64,000 nt of DNA from Atlantibacter sp. RC6 (GTDB taxonomy: Bacteria > Pseudomonadota > Gammaproteobacteria > Enterobacterales > Enterobacteriaceae). Below the pieces are notes generated by a model. That model searched no databases, had not been told where the DNA came from, and saw only the letters and a program-made list of their open reading frames with translations. This document shows, one piece after another, positions 31,825 to 41,892 of this stretch. A program made the translations under genes and the position numbers. The stretch lies in assembly GCF_014193285.1 (NCBI RefSeq), contig NZ_JACHZE010000011.1:99045-163044 (forward strand), in the 5' to 3' direction. Each line of letters opens with the position of its first letter. Within the stretch, counting starts at the first letter, position 1.

Positions 31825-34122
31825 ATGACGAATCGCATCCAACGCCTGAAAGCCGCGCTGTTTCAGCACCCTCGTGAAATTTCCCTTGAGCGCGCGTTAC
31901 TGTTAACCGAGAGCTATAAACAGACCGAAGGCGAGCCGGTCATGCTGCGGCGTGCCAAAGCGACGGCGTATATCCTTGATAACGTAAAGATTGCGATTCG
32001 TGATGATGAACTGATCGCCGGTAACCGCACAGTGAAACCCCGTGCGGGCATTATGTCGCCAGAAATGGATCCTTACTGGCTGCTCAAAGAACTTGAGCAG
32101 TTCCCGACGCGCCCTCAGGATCGCTTTGCTATCAGTGAAGAGGATAAGCGTCGCTATCGCGATGAGCTTTACCCGTACTGGGAAAAACGCTCAATGAAGG
32201 ATTTTATCAACGGCCAAATGACACAAGAGGTCAAAGAGGCGGTAGGGACGCAGATATTCAGCGTCAACCAGACTGATAAAGGGCAGGGGCATATCATTAT
32301 TGATTATCCCCGCCTGCTGGAAAACGGTCTCGGCGCGCTGTTGGATGAACTGACCGCCTGTTGCGAACGCGCGCCGGACAATCATTTCTATCAGGCCGCA
32401 CGGCTGCTGCTGGCGGCTTCACAGCGCCACATTCTGCGTTACGCGCAACTGGCTGAACACATGGCGGCACAGTGTCAGGATGCCGTGCGACGGGATGAGT
32501 TGTTGGCGATAGCGGCTAACTCGCGCCATAACATCGATCAGCGCCCGCAGACGTTCTGGCAGGCCTGCCAGCTCTTCTGGTATATGAATGTGATTCTTCA
32601 GTATGAATCCAACGCCAGTTCGCTGTCGCTGGGGCGTTTCGACCAGTACATGCTGCCTTTCTGGCAAGCGTCGCTCACCCATGGCGAGGATCCCGCCTGG
32701 CTGCGTGAACTGCTGGAATCGCTGTGGATTAAATGCAACGACGTGGTGCTATTACGCTCTACCAGCAGCGCGCGTTATTTTGCCGGTTTCCCCACCGGCT
32801 ACACTGCGCTGTTAGGCGGCCTGACGGAAACCGGTCGCAGCGCCGTCAATGCCCTGTCGTTTATGTGCCTGGATGCTTACCAGAGTGTGCAGCTCCCGCA
32901 GCCGAATCTGGGGGTGCGCATCAACGAACTGATCGATCGGCCTTTCCTGTTAAAAACAGCAGAAACCATCCGCCTTGGTACCGGCATTCCGCAAATCTTC
33001 AATGATGAGGTGGTCGTCCCGGCGTTTCTTAATCGCGGCGTATCCCTGGAGGACGCGCGTGACTACTCGGTGGTGGGCTGCGTTGAGCTTTCTATTCCGG
33101 GGAAAACCTATGGCCTGCACGATATAGCCATGTTTAACCTGCTGAAAGTGATGGAAATTACCCTGTATGAAAATGAAGGAAACCCGGCGCTGACCTACCC
33201 GGAACTGTTAGCGCAAATTCGCGAAAAAGTGAGTTATTACATCCGGCTCATGGTTGAAGGCAGCAATATCTGCGATATCGGCCATCGCGACTGGGCTCCA
33301 GTGCCGTTGCTCTCGTCGTTCATCAGCGATTGCCTTAAGAGCGGCAAAGATATTACCGACGGCGGCGCGCGCTATAACTTCTCCGGCGTTCAGGGGATCG
33401 GCATCGCCAACTTGAGCGACTCGCTACATGCGCTCAAAGGTATGGTGTTCGATCAGCAGCGGATGAGTTTTGACGAGTTACTGGCGGTGCTGAAAGCCAA
33501 TTTCGCCACGCCGGAAGGTGAGAAGATCCGCGCGCGCTTAATCCACCGTTTCGAAAAGTACGGTAACGATATTGATGACGTTGATAACATCAGCGCCGAA
33601 CTGCTGCGCCATTACTGTAAAGAAGTGGAGAAATACACCAATCCACGCGGCGGCCAGTTTACGCCGGGGTCGTATACCGTTTCCGCCCATGTGCCGTTAG
33701 GTTCAGTGGTAGGCGCGACGCCGGATGGCCGTTATTCCGGCGAACAGCTTGCCGATGGCGGACTCTCGCCAATGCTCGGCCAGGATGGGCAAGGCCCGAC
33801 GGCAGTATTGAAGTCCGTAAGCAAGCTGGATAACCACCTGCTATCGAACGGGACGCTGCTCAACGTGAAGTTCACGCCGGCGACCCTCGAAGGTCAAGGC
33901 GGATTAAATAAGCTGGCGGATTTTCTGCGCGCGTTTACTCAACTGAAGCTTCAGCATATTCAGTTCAATGTGGTTAATGCTGAGACACTGCGTGAAGCGC
34001 AACGCCGTCCTCAGGATTATGCCGGTTTGGTGGTGCGGGTTGCCGGTTATAGCGCCTTCTTTGTCGAGCTTTCAAAGGAGATCCAGGATGACATTATCCG
34101 TCGGACCGCGCATCAATTGTGA
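31825..34122 (+). CDS. pflD: Glycyl-radical enzyme PflD (probable anhydrohexitol-phosphate lyase, not a true PFL)
   Basis: A 765-residue glycyl-radical enzyme. The radical glycine is G741 in RVAGYSAFF. The active-site thiyl cysteine is C419 in VVGCVELS, a single-Cys GCVE motif as in diol dehydratase and CutC-type members. Pyruvate formate-lyase instead has adjacent cysteines. The old name formate acetyltransferase 2 is therefore unlikely to be right. From memory, recent work on E. coli assigns PflD to ring opening of 1,5-anhydromannitol 6-phosphate, giving 1-deoxyfructose 6-phosphate. The neighbouring aldolase and dehydrogenase fit that. It works only anaerobically, after activation by PflC. 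Confidence 0.88.
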   Translation: MTNRIQRLKAALFQHPREISLERALLLTESYKQTEGEPVMLRRAKATAYILDNVKIAIRDDELIAGNRTVKPRAGIMSPEMDPYWLLKELEQFPTRPQDRFAISEEDKRRYRDELYPYWEKRSMKDFINGQMTQEVKEAVGTQIFSVNQTDKGQGHIIIDYPRLLENGLGALLDELTACCERAPDNHFYQAARLLLAASQRHILRYAQLAEHMAAQCQDAVRRDELLAIAANSRHNIDQRPQTFWQACQLFWYMNVILQYESNASSLSLGRFDQYMLPFWQASLTHGEDPAWLRELLESLWIKCNDVVLLRSTSSARYFAGFPTGYTALLGGLTETGRSAVNALSFMCLDAYQSVQLPQPNLGVRINELIDRPFLLKTAETIRLGTGIPQIFNDEVVVPAFLNRGVSLEDARDYSVVGCVELSIPGKTYGLHDIAMFNLLKVMEITLYENEGNPALTYPELLAQIREKVSYYIRLMVEGSNICDIGHRDWAPVPLLSSFISDCLKSGKDITDGGARYNFSGVQGIGIANLSDSLHALKGMVFDQQRMSFDELLAVLKANFATPEGEKIRARLIHRFEKYGNDIDDVDNISAELLRHYCKEVEKYTNPRGGQFTPGSYTVSAHVPLGSVVGATPDGRYSGEQLADGGLSPMLGQDGQGPTAVLKSVSKLDNHLLSNGTLLNVKFTPATLEGQGGLNKLADFLRAFTQLKLQHIQFNVVNAETLREAQRRPQDYAGLVVRVAGYSAFFVELSKEIQDDIIRRTAHQL

Positions 34123-34963
34123 GGTAACAGAAACGCGCGCCGATACGGCGCGCATTTTCAATATCCAGCGTTACTCTTTAAATGATGGGCAAGGCATCCG
34201 TACCGTTATTTTCTTTAAAGGTTGCCCCCATACTTGCCCCTGGTGCGCGAATCCGGAGTCCCTGTCGCCGAAAATTGAGACGGTAAGACGCAACAGCAGG
34301 TGCCTTCACTGCTCGCCTTGTTTGCAGGATGTCGACGAGTGTCCGTCGGGGGCATTCGAGCATATTGGCCGGGATATTTCTTTAGCGGCGCTGGAACGCG
34401 AAGTCATGAAAGACGACGTTTTCTTTCGTTCCTCGGGGGGCGGCGTCACCTTATCAGGGGGCGAGGTGTTGATGCAGGCACCCTTTGCCACCCGGTTTTT
34501 AACACGGTTACGGGAATTGGGTGTCCATACCGCCATCGAAACGGCGGGCGACGCGCCCTTTTCACGTTTATGGCCTCTGGCGCAGCAGTGCGATGAAGTG
34601 CTGTTTGATTTGAAAATCCTTGATGAGGCGCAGTCTCGGGACGTGTTGAATATTAATCTGGCGCGGGTGTTGGCGAATTTACGTTTATTGCGTGAGAACG
34701 GCGTTAAGGTGACTCCGAGGTTGCCGCTTATTCCCGGCTATACTCTCAACGAGACGAACATTGCGATAGCGATCGGGGTATTAAAATCTCTCTCATTCAG
34801 CGAGTTGCACATTTTACCCTTTCACCAATATGGTGAGCCTAAATATGGTTTGTTAGGCCGATCGTGGGCGATGAAAACGATCCCGGTGCCTGACGACAAC
34901 GAGATTGCCGCCATCAGGATCATGGCGGAGCAAGCGGGTTTTAAGGTGACGACGGGAGGATAA
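34088..34963 (+). CDS. pflC: Glycyl-radical enzyme activase
   Basis: Radical-SAM enzyme that installs the radical on PflD. It has 291 residues. CPHTCPWC is the CX3CX2C cluster motif. A second cysteine-rich stretch, CLHCSPCLQDVDECPSG, gives an extra [4Fe-4S] site typical of dehydratase-type activases. SGGEVLMQ follows. The ATG at 34088 overlaps the end of pflD by 35 bp and has AGGAG upstream. The longer upstream frame lies inside pflD and is rejected. Confidence 0.94.
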   Translation: MTLSVGPRINCEVTETRADTARIFNIQRYSLNDGQGIRTVIFFKGCPHTCPWCANPESLSPKIETVRRNSRCLHCSPCLQDVDECPSGAFEHIGRDISLAALEREVMKDDVFFRSSGGGVTLSGGEVLMQAPFATRFLTRLRELGVHTAIETAGDAPFSRLWPLAQQCDEVLFDLKILDEAQSRDVLNINLARVLANLRLLRENGVKVTPRLPLIPGYTLNETNIAIAIGVLKSLSFSELHILPFHQYGEPKYGLLGRSWAMKTIPVPDDNEIAAIRIMAEQAGFKVTTGG

Positions 34964-34964
34964 A

Positions 34965-35336
34965 ATGTCAGATGCGGTAAAGCGAAATCTGGTAGCCATT
35001 ACAGCTTGTATCAGCGGCGTCGCGCATACGTATATGGCTGCTGAGCGCCTGGAAAAACTGTGCCAGCAGGAAAAGTGGTCGGTGAAAATCGAAACGCAGG
35101 GTGCGTTGGGTATTGAAAACCCGCTCACCGAGATGGATATCAGGAACGCGGATGCCGTGTTGTTGCTTACCGATATTGATATTGCCGGTGCGGAACGGTT
35201 CACCGAATGCCGTTATGTTCACTCCGGTATTAGCGCTTTTCTGCGCGAACCGCAAAAGGTGATTACTGCGGTGCGCAAAGTTATCGGCACGCCGCAACAG
35301 ACCCACATTATTTTGCGCCAGGATACTTTTCGGTGA
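34965..35336 (+). CDS. frwD: PTS fructose-like EIIB component 2
   Basis: A 123-residue EIIB-type protein, paralogous to FrwB. ITACISGVAHTYMAAERLE carries the candidate phosphocysteine, and KIETQGALGIENPL follows. It is somewhat longer than I recall for the E. coli protein. It starts one base after the pflC stop with GGAGGA as ribosome site. Its last 29 bases overlap the 3' end of yijO on the other strand. Confidence 0.9.
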   Translation: MSDAVKRNLVAITACISGVAHTYMAAERLEKLCQQEKWSVKIETQGALGIENPLTEMDIRNADAVLLLTDIDIAGAERFTECRYVHSGISAFLREPQKVITAVRKVIGTPQQTHIILRQDTFR

Positions 35337-36168
35337 GTTGGCTATGGTACTGGCGGCGATACTCGGACGGCGAACGCTCGGTATTTTTACGAAACAGGCG
35401 GCAGAAATAGTTACTGTCCACAAAGCCGCAGGCGTGAGCGACTTCTTTAACTTTAAGTTCATATCCCTTTAATAACGCTTTGGCGTGCTCCAGCCGCGTG
35501 TAGTTCAGGTATTCATTAAATCCCAGTGAACCTGATTTTTGAAACAGGTGTGAAAGGTAATTGGGCGAAATATAAAAAACCTGCGCCACCGATTCGCGGG
35601 TTAACGCCGTGGCGTAATGTTCATCGATATAATTGCGGACGGCCTCAAACAGCGCCTGGCTGCGGGACGCTGTCTGGATCTGGCTGCCCAGCAGATCGTT
35701 GCAATGGCTTAACAGGCTGGCGACGATTAACCGCGCGGTTTGCTGTTCATGCGGCTGCATTTTCATTTCATTCAGCGTTTGCAGAAGAAACGAGCCGATT
35801 CGCGGCCCGCGCCGCGCCACATGTTGTTTATTAAGGTTTTGCAGCCTCTCGCCGTCCCAGTGCAGCACGCTAAAACCAAGCTGCTGTTTGCCAAACAATA
35901 TGCTCAGCGTGGTGGCGGGTTGCTGCCATTGTGGGTAATTCCAGCTGCCAGATGGCACGAACAGCACATCGCCTTCACTCATCAGCCAGGCGCCGTCCGG
36001 GCTGCCGCTTTCGACCACGCTTCCGGCCAGCACAATTTCCAGCCGGGGGAAATCGACCTTAAAAGCCAGCGCCGGTACGGGACCGGTTGAGTTGGCGAAA
36101 CCGATTTTACCAGGCGTTGTCGGGCCGTTAATTAGCCGTGAAAGAAGGTGGCTTACGTCGTAGTGCAT
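35308..36168 (-). CDS. yijO: AraC-family transcriptional regulator YijO
   Basis: A 286-residue regulator. The N-terminal part is a cupin-like sensing region. Two helix-turn-helix motifs lie in the last 100 residues, with TRESVAQVFYISPNYLSHLF as the first and VKEVAHACGFVDSNYFCRLF as the second. Ligand and targets are unknown. Its position next to the frw-pfl locus, tail to tail with frwD, makes that locus a candidate target. Confidence 0.9.
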   Translation of the reverse strand: MHYDVSHLLSRLINGPTTPGKIGFANSTGPVPALAFKVDFPRLEIVLAGSVVESGSPDGAWLMSEGDVLFVPSGSWNYPQWQQPATTLSILFGKQQLGFSVLHWDGERLQNLNKQHVARRGPRIGSFLLQTLNEMKMQPHEQQTARLIVASLLSHCNDLLGSQIQTASRSQALFEAVRNYIDEHYATALTRESVAQVFYISPNYLSHLFQKSGSLGFNEYLNYTRLEHAKALLKGYELKVKEVAHACGFVDSNYFCRLFRKNTERSPSEYRRQYHSQLTEKYPGAK

Positions 36169-36305
36169 AATATTCTCGTGAGGGTGCGCTAACGTGCTTT
36201 TGATTATCCCTGATGTTTCGCCCTCAACACTACTGTTTCCATTGTCGGCAACAGAAACGTATAAATTTTCATTGTTATGTCCTTATTACTGGTTTATCAG
36301 GCAGT

Positions 36306-37529
36306 TTATCCTTTCACGCACACCACCTGACGCAGGGTATGCACGATTTCCACCAGCGATGACTGCGCCGCCATTACGGCGTCAATGTCTTTATACGCCA
36401 TGGGAATTTCGTCAATCACTTCGCTGTCTTTGCGACATTCTACATGGGCGGTGGCGCGGATCTGATCGTCAACCGTAAAGCGCTTTTTAGCGGCGCTGCG
36501 GCTCATGGTACGGCCTGCGCCGTGGCTGCACGAGCAGAAGCTGTCTTTATTGCCGAGGCCGCGCACGATAAAGCTTTTCGCGCCCATCGAGCCGGGGATG
36601 ATCCCCATTTGCCCTTTCTGCGCCGATACCGCGCCTTTGCGGGTGACCAGCACCGACTCGCCAAAATGCGTCTCTTTCTGAACATAGTTATGGTGACAGT
36701 TAACGGCTTCCTGCTGGGTCGCAAAGGGTTTAGTGATGATGTTAGACAGCGCCGCCAGCACGCGATTCATCATCACTTCCCGGTTGTGGTGGGCGTAATC
36801 CTGAGCCCAACTGACGGCTTCCATATAGTCGTTAAAATGCTTGCTGCCTTCCTCAAAATAAGCCAGATCGCGGTCGGGTAGATTGCTGATATGGCGTTGC
36901 ATATCTTTTTGCGCCAGCGCGATAAACAACGAACCGATGGCATTACCGACGCCGCGTGAACCGCTATGCAGCATTACCCAAACCCGTTGCTGCTCATCCA
37001 GGCAGACTTCAATAAAGTGGTTACCGGTGCCCAGCGTGCCCAGATGCTGATGGTTATTGGTCTTCAGCAGTTGAGGATATTTATCGGTAAGCTTTTTAAA
37101 ACGCGGCGCAAGATGCGCCCAGTGCGCGTCCACATCCTGAGGCGTATGGTTCCATGCGCCTTTATCGCGCTGGGCGCGGCCAACGGTACGGCCATGGGGT
37201 ACGGCCTGTTCAATAGCGCTGCGCAAGCCCGCCAGATTATCAGGCAAATCGCTCGCCGTGAGCGATGTCCGCACGGCGATCATGCCGCAGCCAATATCCA
37301 CGCCGACCGCCGCAGGGATAATCGCTCCGCGTGTCGGGATCACGCTACCGATGGTGGAACCTTTACCTAAATGCACGTCAGGCATGACGGCCAGATGCTT
37401 AAAGATAAACGGCATGCTGGCGGTTTTGAGCAGTTGTTGTTTGGCTTCGCTTTCAACCGGCACGCCTTTGGTCCACATTTTGATGGGCGTTGTGGAAGGT
37501 GTGGTCAGCAATTCGTACTGTTGAGTCAT
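36306..37529 (-). CDS. rtcB: RtcB-type RNA ligase
   Basis: A 407-residue GTP- and Mn-dependent ligase joining 2',3'-cyclic phosphate (or 3'-phosphate) RNA ends to 5'-OH ends. Metal and active-site motifs are intact: MPDVHLGKG, VGVDIGCGM (about 74-82), GTLGTGNHFIEV, CHHNYVQKE and the guanylylated His region SCSHGAGRTMSR. It aligns end to end with E. coli RtcB but with many differences in the middle. No rtcA or rtcR lies nearby; it stands alone between yijO and ppc, where E. coli has eptC. A paralogue elsewhere is possible. Confidence 0.9.
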   Translation of the reverse strand: MTQQYELLTTPSTTPIKMWTKGVPVESEAKQQLLKTASMPFIFKHLAVMPDVHLGKGSTIGSVIPTRGAIIPAAVGVDIGCGMIAVRTSLTASDLPDNLAGLRSAIEQAVPHGRTVGRAQRDKGAWNHTPQDVDAHWAHLAPRFKKLTDKYPQLLKTNNHQHLGTLGTGNHFIEVCLDEQQRVWVMLHSGSRGVGNAIGSLFIALAQKDMQRHISNLPDRDLAYFEEGSKHFNDYMEAVSWAQDYAHHNREVMMNRVLAALSNIITKPFATQQEAVNCHHNYVQKETHFGESVLVTRKGAVSAQKGQMGIIPGSMGAKSFIVRGLGNKDSFCSCSHGAGRTMSRSAAKKRFTVDDQIRATAHVECRKDSEVIDEIPMAYKDIDAVMAAQSSLVEIVHTLRQVVCVKG

Positions 37530-37591
37530 GCTTATCTCCTCCCGGTTTTCTACCGTAAAAGATAAGTATGGGGGGTGAGGTCACCTGGGGC

Positions 37592-37624
37592 GAGAAAATA
37601 AACGCCCCGGACGATGCCGGGGCG
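37592..37624 (-). terminator. Intrinsic terminator of ppc
   Basis: On the minus strand CGCCCCGG pairs with CCGGGGCG across a six-base loop and TTTATTTT follows. It begins nine bases past the ppc stop. Confidence 0.88.
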
Positions 37625-37632
37625 CAGGAGCG

Positions 37633-40284
37633 TTAACCGGTGTTACGCATACCCGCCGCGACGCCCGCGATGGTGACCATCAGCGCCTGTTCGACGCGTG
37701 GGTCCGGCTCTTTGCCCGCTTCTTCCGTCAGGCGTGAGCGATGTAGCAGCTCGGCCTGAAGGACGTTGAGCGGGTCGGTATAGATATTGCGCAACTGGAT
37801 CGACTCGGCAATCCACGGCAGATCCGCCATCAGATGGGAGTCGTTGGCGATATCCAGCACCACTTTGATGTCCGCTTCCAGCAGTTCACGCAGCTCTTTA
37901 CCGAGCGGCCACAGCTCTTTTTTCACCAGGCGCTGATCGTAATACTCCGCCAGCCACAGATCCGCTTTCGCGAAAACCATCTCCAGCATGCCCAGGCGGG
38001 TGGAGAAGAACGGCCAGTCGCGGCACATGGTTTCCAGTTGGTCCTGTTTGCCGTCTTCCACCACTTTCTGCAATGCCGCGCCAGCGCCCAGCCAGGCGGG
38101 CAGCATCAGGCGGTTCTGGGTCCAGGCGAAAATCCACGGGATAGCGCGCAGGGATTCCACACCGCCGTTCGGGCGACGTTTAGCCGGGCGCGAACCTAGT
38201 GGCAGTTTGCCCAACTCCAGTTCCGGCGTTGCGGAACGGAAATAGGGCACGAAGTCGGCGTTTTCACGCACATAACCGCGATACATCTTGCAGGAAATGG
38301 TCGACAGCTCGTCCATGATATGACGCCATTCGGCTTTCGGTTCCGGCGGCGGCAGCAGGTTGGCTTCCAGGATCGCGCCGGTGTAGAGCGACAGGCTGCT
38401 GATGGTGATTTCCGGCAGGCCGTATTTAAAGCGGATCATCTCGCCCTGCTCGGTCACGCGCAGGCCGCCTTTCAGGCTGCCCGGCGGTTGGGAAAGCAGC
38501 GCCGCATGGGCTGGCGCGCCGCCGCGGCCAATCGAGCCGCCGCGTCCGTGGAACAGCGTCAGGGCGATGCCCGCTTTTTCACAGGTTTTGATTAACGCGT
38601 CCTGGGCCTGGTATTGCGCCCAGGAGGCCGCCATCACGCCTGCGTCTTTCGCAGAGTCGGAATAGCCGATCATCACCATCTGCTTGCCCTGGATAAAGCC
38701 GCGATACCAGTCGATGTTCAGCAACTGGGTCATCACGTCGTTAGCGTTATTCAGGTCGTCGAGGGTTTCAAACAGCGGCGCGACGGGCAATGCAAAGCCG
38801 ATGCCCGCTTCTTTTAGCAGCAGATGCACCGCCAGCACGTCGGACGGGGTTTTGGCCATCGAAATCACGTACGCGGCGATAGAGCCCTGCGGCGCTTCGG
38901 CGATCACCCGGCAGGTGTCCAGCACTTCGCGGGTTTCTTCGCTCGGCTCCCACTGGCGCGGCAGCAGCGGACGTTTGGAATTCAGTTCGCGGATCAGGAA
39001 TGCCTGTTTGTCGGCTTCAGACCAGCTTTCATAATCGCCGATGCCGAGGTAGCGAGTCAGTTCGCCCAGCGCTTCGGTATGGCGAGTGCTCTCCTGGCGG
39101 ATATCAATACGCACTAACGGCACGCCGAAGCACTTCACACGGCGCAGGGTATCAAGCAGTTCACCGTTGGCGATAATGCCCATGCCACAGGCCTGTAGCG
39201 ACTGATAGCAGGCGTACAGCGGTTCCCACAGCTGTTCATTCTGGGTTAACAGACCCTGCGGCTTCGGCAGTTTCTGGCCTTTCAGGCGCGCTTCCAGCCA
39301 GGCCTGAGTGGCGGTGAGCTGGCTGCGAATGCCTTTCAGCAGATAGCGATACGGCTCAGACGCGCCCGCTTCGCCCACGCGCTCGCGCAGCGCGTCGGTA
39401 CACTCCACCATCGACAGTTCAGAAATCAGAACATGAATATCGCGCAGGAACAGGTCGGTGGCTTTCCAGCGGCTCAGCAGCAGCACGTGGCGGGTGATAT
39501 CGGCGGTAACGTTCGGGTTGCCGTCGCGGTCGCCGCCCATCCAGGAGGTAAAGCGCACCGGCACAAAATCCACCGGCAGTTTGTAATCCAGATGCTCCTG
39601 CAACTGCTCGTTCAGTTCACGCAGATAGCTGGGAATGCCTTCCCACAGGCTATTTTCCACTACCGCAAAGCCCCATTTCGCTTCATCGATAGGGGAAGGG
39701 CGGTTCTTACGAATTTCATCGGTATGCCAGGACTGGGCAATCAGCTGGCGCAGACGGCGGGTGATTTGGTTGCGTTCGTAGTCGGCGATATCTTTATGGT
39801 CGAGCTGACGCAGGCAGTTATTCACTTCGCCCATTTTGTGGATCAGCGTACGACGGGTGATTTCAGTGGGGTGTGCGGTCAGCACCAGCTCCAGGGAAAG
39901 CGACTCAACGGCCTGCTTGATCGCCGCTTCGCTCAGGTGCGGCTGGTCTTTGAGTTTACGCAGCGTGCGGGCAATCACTTCCGGGTTGCTGGCAGCTTCC
40001 CCTTTGGGAGAGATGCTGTGGTATTGCTCGGCGGTATTGGCCAGATTCAGGAACTGGCTAAAGGCGCGGGCCACCGGAAGTAACTCATCGTTGGACAGAT
40101 TTTGCAGCGTGGTCAGCAGTTCTTGCCGATTTGCTTCATTGCCAGCACGTGAGGACTTCGACAATTTGCGGATTGTTTCTACGCGGTCAAGAATGTTCTC
40201 TCCGAGTGCATCCTTGATGGTATCCCCGAGCAGCTTGCCGAGCATACTGACATTACTACGCAAAGCGGAATATTGTTCGTTCAT
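37633..40284 (-). CDS. ppc: Phosphoenolpyruvate carboxylase
   Basis: Anaplerotic enzyme making oxaloacetate from PEP and bicarbonate. The start [20 protein letters not shown] gives 883 residues, identical in length to E. coli. The catalytic His lies in [13 protein letters not shown] (about 138). The glycine-rich loop is [16 protein letters not shown]. The C-terminus VAAGMRNTG carries the aspartate-binding end. Thirteen extra upstream codons are not conserved. Confidence 0.97.
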   Translation of the reverse strand: MNEQYSALRSNVSMLGKLLGDTIKDALGENILDRVETIRKLSKSSRAGNEANRQELLTTLQNLSNDELLPVARAFSQFLNLANTAEQYHSISPKGEAASNPEVIARTLRKLKDQPHLSEAAIKQAVESLSLELVLTAHPTEITRRTLIHKMGEVNNCLRQLDHKDIADYERNQITRRLRQLIAQSWHTDEIRKNRPSPIDEAKWGFAVVENSLWEGIPSYLRELNEQLQEHLDYKLPVDFVPVRFTSWMGGDRDGNPNVTADITRHVLLLSRWKATDLFLRDIHVLISELSMVECTDALRERVGEAGASEPYRYLLKGIRSQLTATQAWLEARLKGQKLPKPQGLLTQNEQLWEPLYACYQSLQACGMGIIANGELLDTLRRVKCFGVPLVRIDIRQESTRHTEALGELTRYLGIGDYESWSEADKQAFLIRELNSKRPLLPRQWEPSEETREVLDTCRVIAEAPQGSIAAYVISMAKTPSDVLAVHLLLKEAGIGFALPVAPLFETLDDLNNANDVMTQLLNIDWYRGFIQGKQMVMIGYSDSAKDAGVMAASWAQYQAQDALIKTCEKAGIALTLFHGRGGSIGRGGAPAHAALLSQPPGSLKGGLRVTEQGEMIRFKYGLPEITISSLSLYTGAILEANLLPPPEPKAEWRHIMDELSTISCKMYRGYVRENADFVPYFRSATPELELGKLPLGSRPAKRRPNGGVESLRAIPWIFAWTQNRLMLPAWLGAGAALQKVVEDGKQDQLETMCRDWPFFSTRLGMLEMVFAKADLWLAEYYDQRLVKKELWPLGKELRELLEADIKVVLDIANDSHLMADLPWIAESIQLRNIYTDPLNVLQAELLHRSRLTEEAGKEPDPRVEQALMVTIAGVAAGMRNTG

Positions 40285-40516
40285 AAAACCCAGACACCCC
40301 ATCTCTTGTGTATATGTCCTCACTATTTCGAATCACAGCCGCGTGAGCAGCGCGCCAAAATCTTTCGGACTTGAACTACGTCTTTTCTTTTATAAAGCCA
40401 CGTAAACCACCATTCGTCAATTGCGGCGAAATCGCTTCAGCAAACGAATAAATACCGACAATTTACGAAATTTAATTCGCTTTGTGCCAGATAAGCGTTA
40501 CTTATGGAAATGTGAC

Positions 40517-40548
40517 AAAAGTCACCCTCCGATGTGGCAGGAGGGTGA
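40517..40548 (-). terminator. Intrinsic terminator of argE
   Basis: TCACCCTCC and GGAGGGTGA form a perfect 9 bp stem with a nine-base loop. On the minus strand TTTT follows. It lies just after the argE stop; the rest of the 270 bp gap to ppc holds the ppc promoter. Confidence 0.8.
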
Positions 40549-40554
40549 TGCAGA

Positions 40555-41706
40555 TCAGTGCCAGCAGAAGTGATGAACAACCTGAGTAATCAACTCGCGC
40601 GTCGGTTTAATAAACCGGGTTTCCAGATATTCGTCAGGTTGGTGCGCCTGGTTAATCGAACCGGGGCCAAGCACCAGCGTCGGGCAGAGCGTCTGGATAA
40701 ACGGCGCTTCGGTGCAGTAGTTCACCACATCGGTTTGCGCGCCGAGTAGATCTTCCACCACCTTGACCAACTGATGATCAGGCGGGCATTCATAGCCCGG
40801 GATCGGCGGGTGCAGTTCTGCCACGTTCAGGCGGCCAGGCCAGCGACTGCTCACCGGCTCCAGGGCCTCTTCCAGCAATCCATTAAGATCGTTAAGGGTC
40901 ATCCCCGGCAGCGGGCGAATATCCAGATGCAGCTCGCAGCAGGCGCAAATCCGGTTGGCCGCATCGCCGCCGTGGATGTGGCCGAGATTGAGCGTCGGAT
41001 ACGGTACGGTAAACGCCTCATAGTGGTAGCGCTCTTTCAGGTTATCGCGCAGTTCCAGAATGCGGCCAATGGCGTCATGCATCAGTTCAATAGCGTTGAC
41101 GCCGCGCGCCGGATCGCTGGAGTGGCCCGACTGGCCCAGCACCCGAATAGCGCTGGAGATATGGCCTTTATGCGCGCGGATCGGCTGCAAAGAGGTCGGC
41201 TCGCCGATAATCGCGCAGTCCGGGCGCAACTGGGTGGTTTCGGCAAAATAGCGCGCGCCCGCCATGCTGGTCTCTTCATCGGCGGTCGCCAGAATGTAGA
41301 GCGGCTTTTTCAACTGCGTCACGTCAACATCGCGCAGCGCATCAAGAATAAAAGCGAAGAACCCCTTCATGTCGGCAGTGCCCAGGCCGTACAGCTTGTT
41401 GTCGTGTTCGGTCAGGGTAAAGGGATCACGGGTCCAGCGGCCATCATCAAACGGCACCGTATCGGTGTGGCCGGCCAGCAGTAATCCGCCCGCGCCCTGG
41501 CCGATGCTCGCCAACATGTTGAATTTGTTGCGGGTTCCCGGAACAGGCTGAACTTCAACGTTAAAACCCAGATCGCCAAACCAGGACGCCAGTAAATTGA
41601 TTAAAGACGCATTACTCTGATCTAACGCGGCTTCGGTCGCACTGATGGACGGAGTCGCGATTAATGCGCGGTAAATCTCGATAAACGGCGGTAATTTCAT
41701 TTTCAC
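40555..41706 (-). CDS. argE: Acetylornithine deacetylase
   Basis: M20-family metallopeptidase releasing ornithine from N-acetylornithine. Zinc motifs are [12 protein letters not shown] and [12 protein letters not shown], with the C-terminal His in [14 protein letters not shown]. The GTG at 41706 gives 383 residues, aligning VKMKLPPF with the E. coli N-terminus MKNKLPPF. An ATG three codons upstream (41715) is only one base after AAGG, so it is less likely. Divergent from argC, sharing the ARG boxes. Confidence 0.94.
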   Translation of the reverse strand: MKMKLPPFIEIYRALIATPSISATEAALDQSNASLINLLASWFGDLGFNVEVQPVPGTRNKFNMLASIGQGAGGLLLAGHTDTVPFDDGRWTRDPFTLTEHDNKLYGLGTADMKGFFAFILDALRDVDVTQLKKPLYILATADEETSMAGARYFAETTQLRPDCAIIGEPTSLQPIRAHKGHISSAIRVLGQSGHSSDPARGVNAIELMHDAIGRILELRDNLKERYHYEAFTVPYPTLNLGHIHGGDAANRICACCELHLDIRPLPGMTLNDLNGLLEEALEPVSSRWPGRLNVAELHPPIPGYECPPDHQLVKVVEDLLGAQTDVVNYCTEAPFIQTLCPTLVLGPGSINQAHQPDEYLETRFIKPTRELITQVVHHFCWH

Positions 41707-41732
41707 TGTTGACATACCTTAGGTCGTGATAG

Positions 41733-41771
41733 TATCAATATTCATGCAGATTTAGTGAATAAAAATACATT
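41733..41771. promoter_or_regulatory. Tandem ARG boxes (ArgR operator) between argE and argC
   Basis: Two 18 bp imperfect palindromes at 41733-41750 and 41754-41771 are separated by 3 bp, the usual spacing. The right box has TGAAT-AAAA-ATACA against consensus TGAAT-wwww-ATTCA. The left is weaker (TCAAT...ATGCA). They should let the ArgR hexamer repress both divergent units. Confidence 0.82.
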
Positions 41772-41892
41772 AACGGTGAGCAAAAAGGAACCGCATCGCG
41801 CAGCCTCCTGAAAACGCTCGCTAACGTGGCAAAGAGAGCGATCTTTGCCGTATCCAGACGCCTAATGACGATAAAGAAGGTGAACAGCCCCG

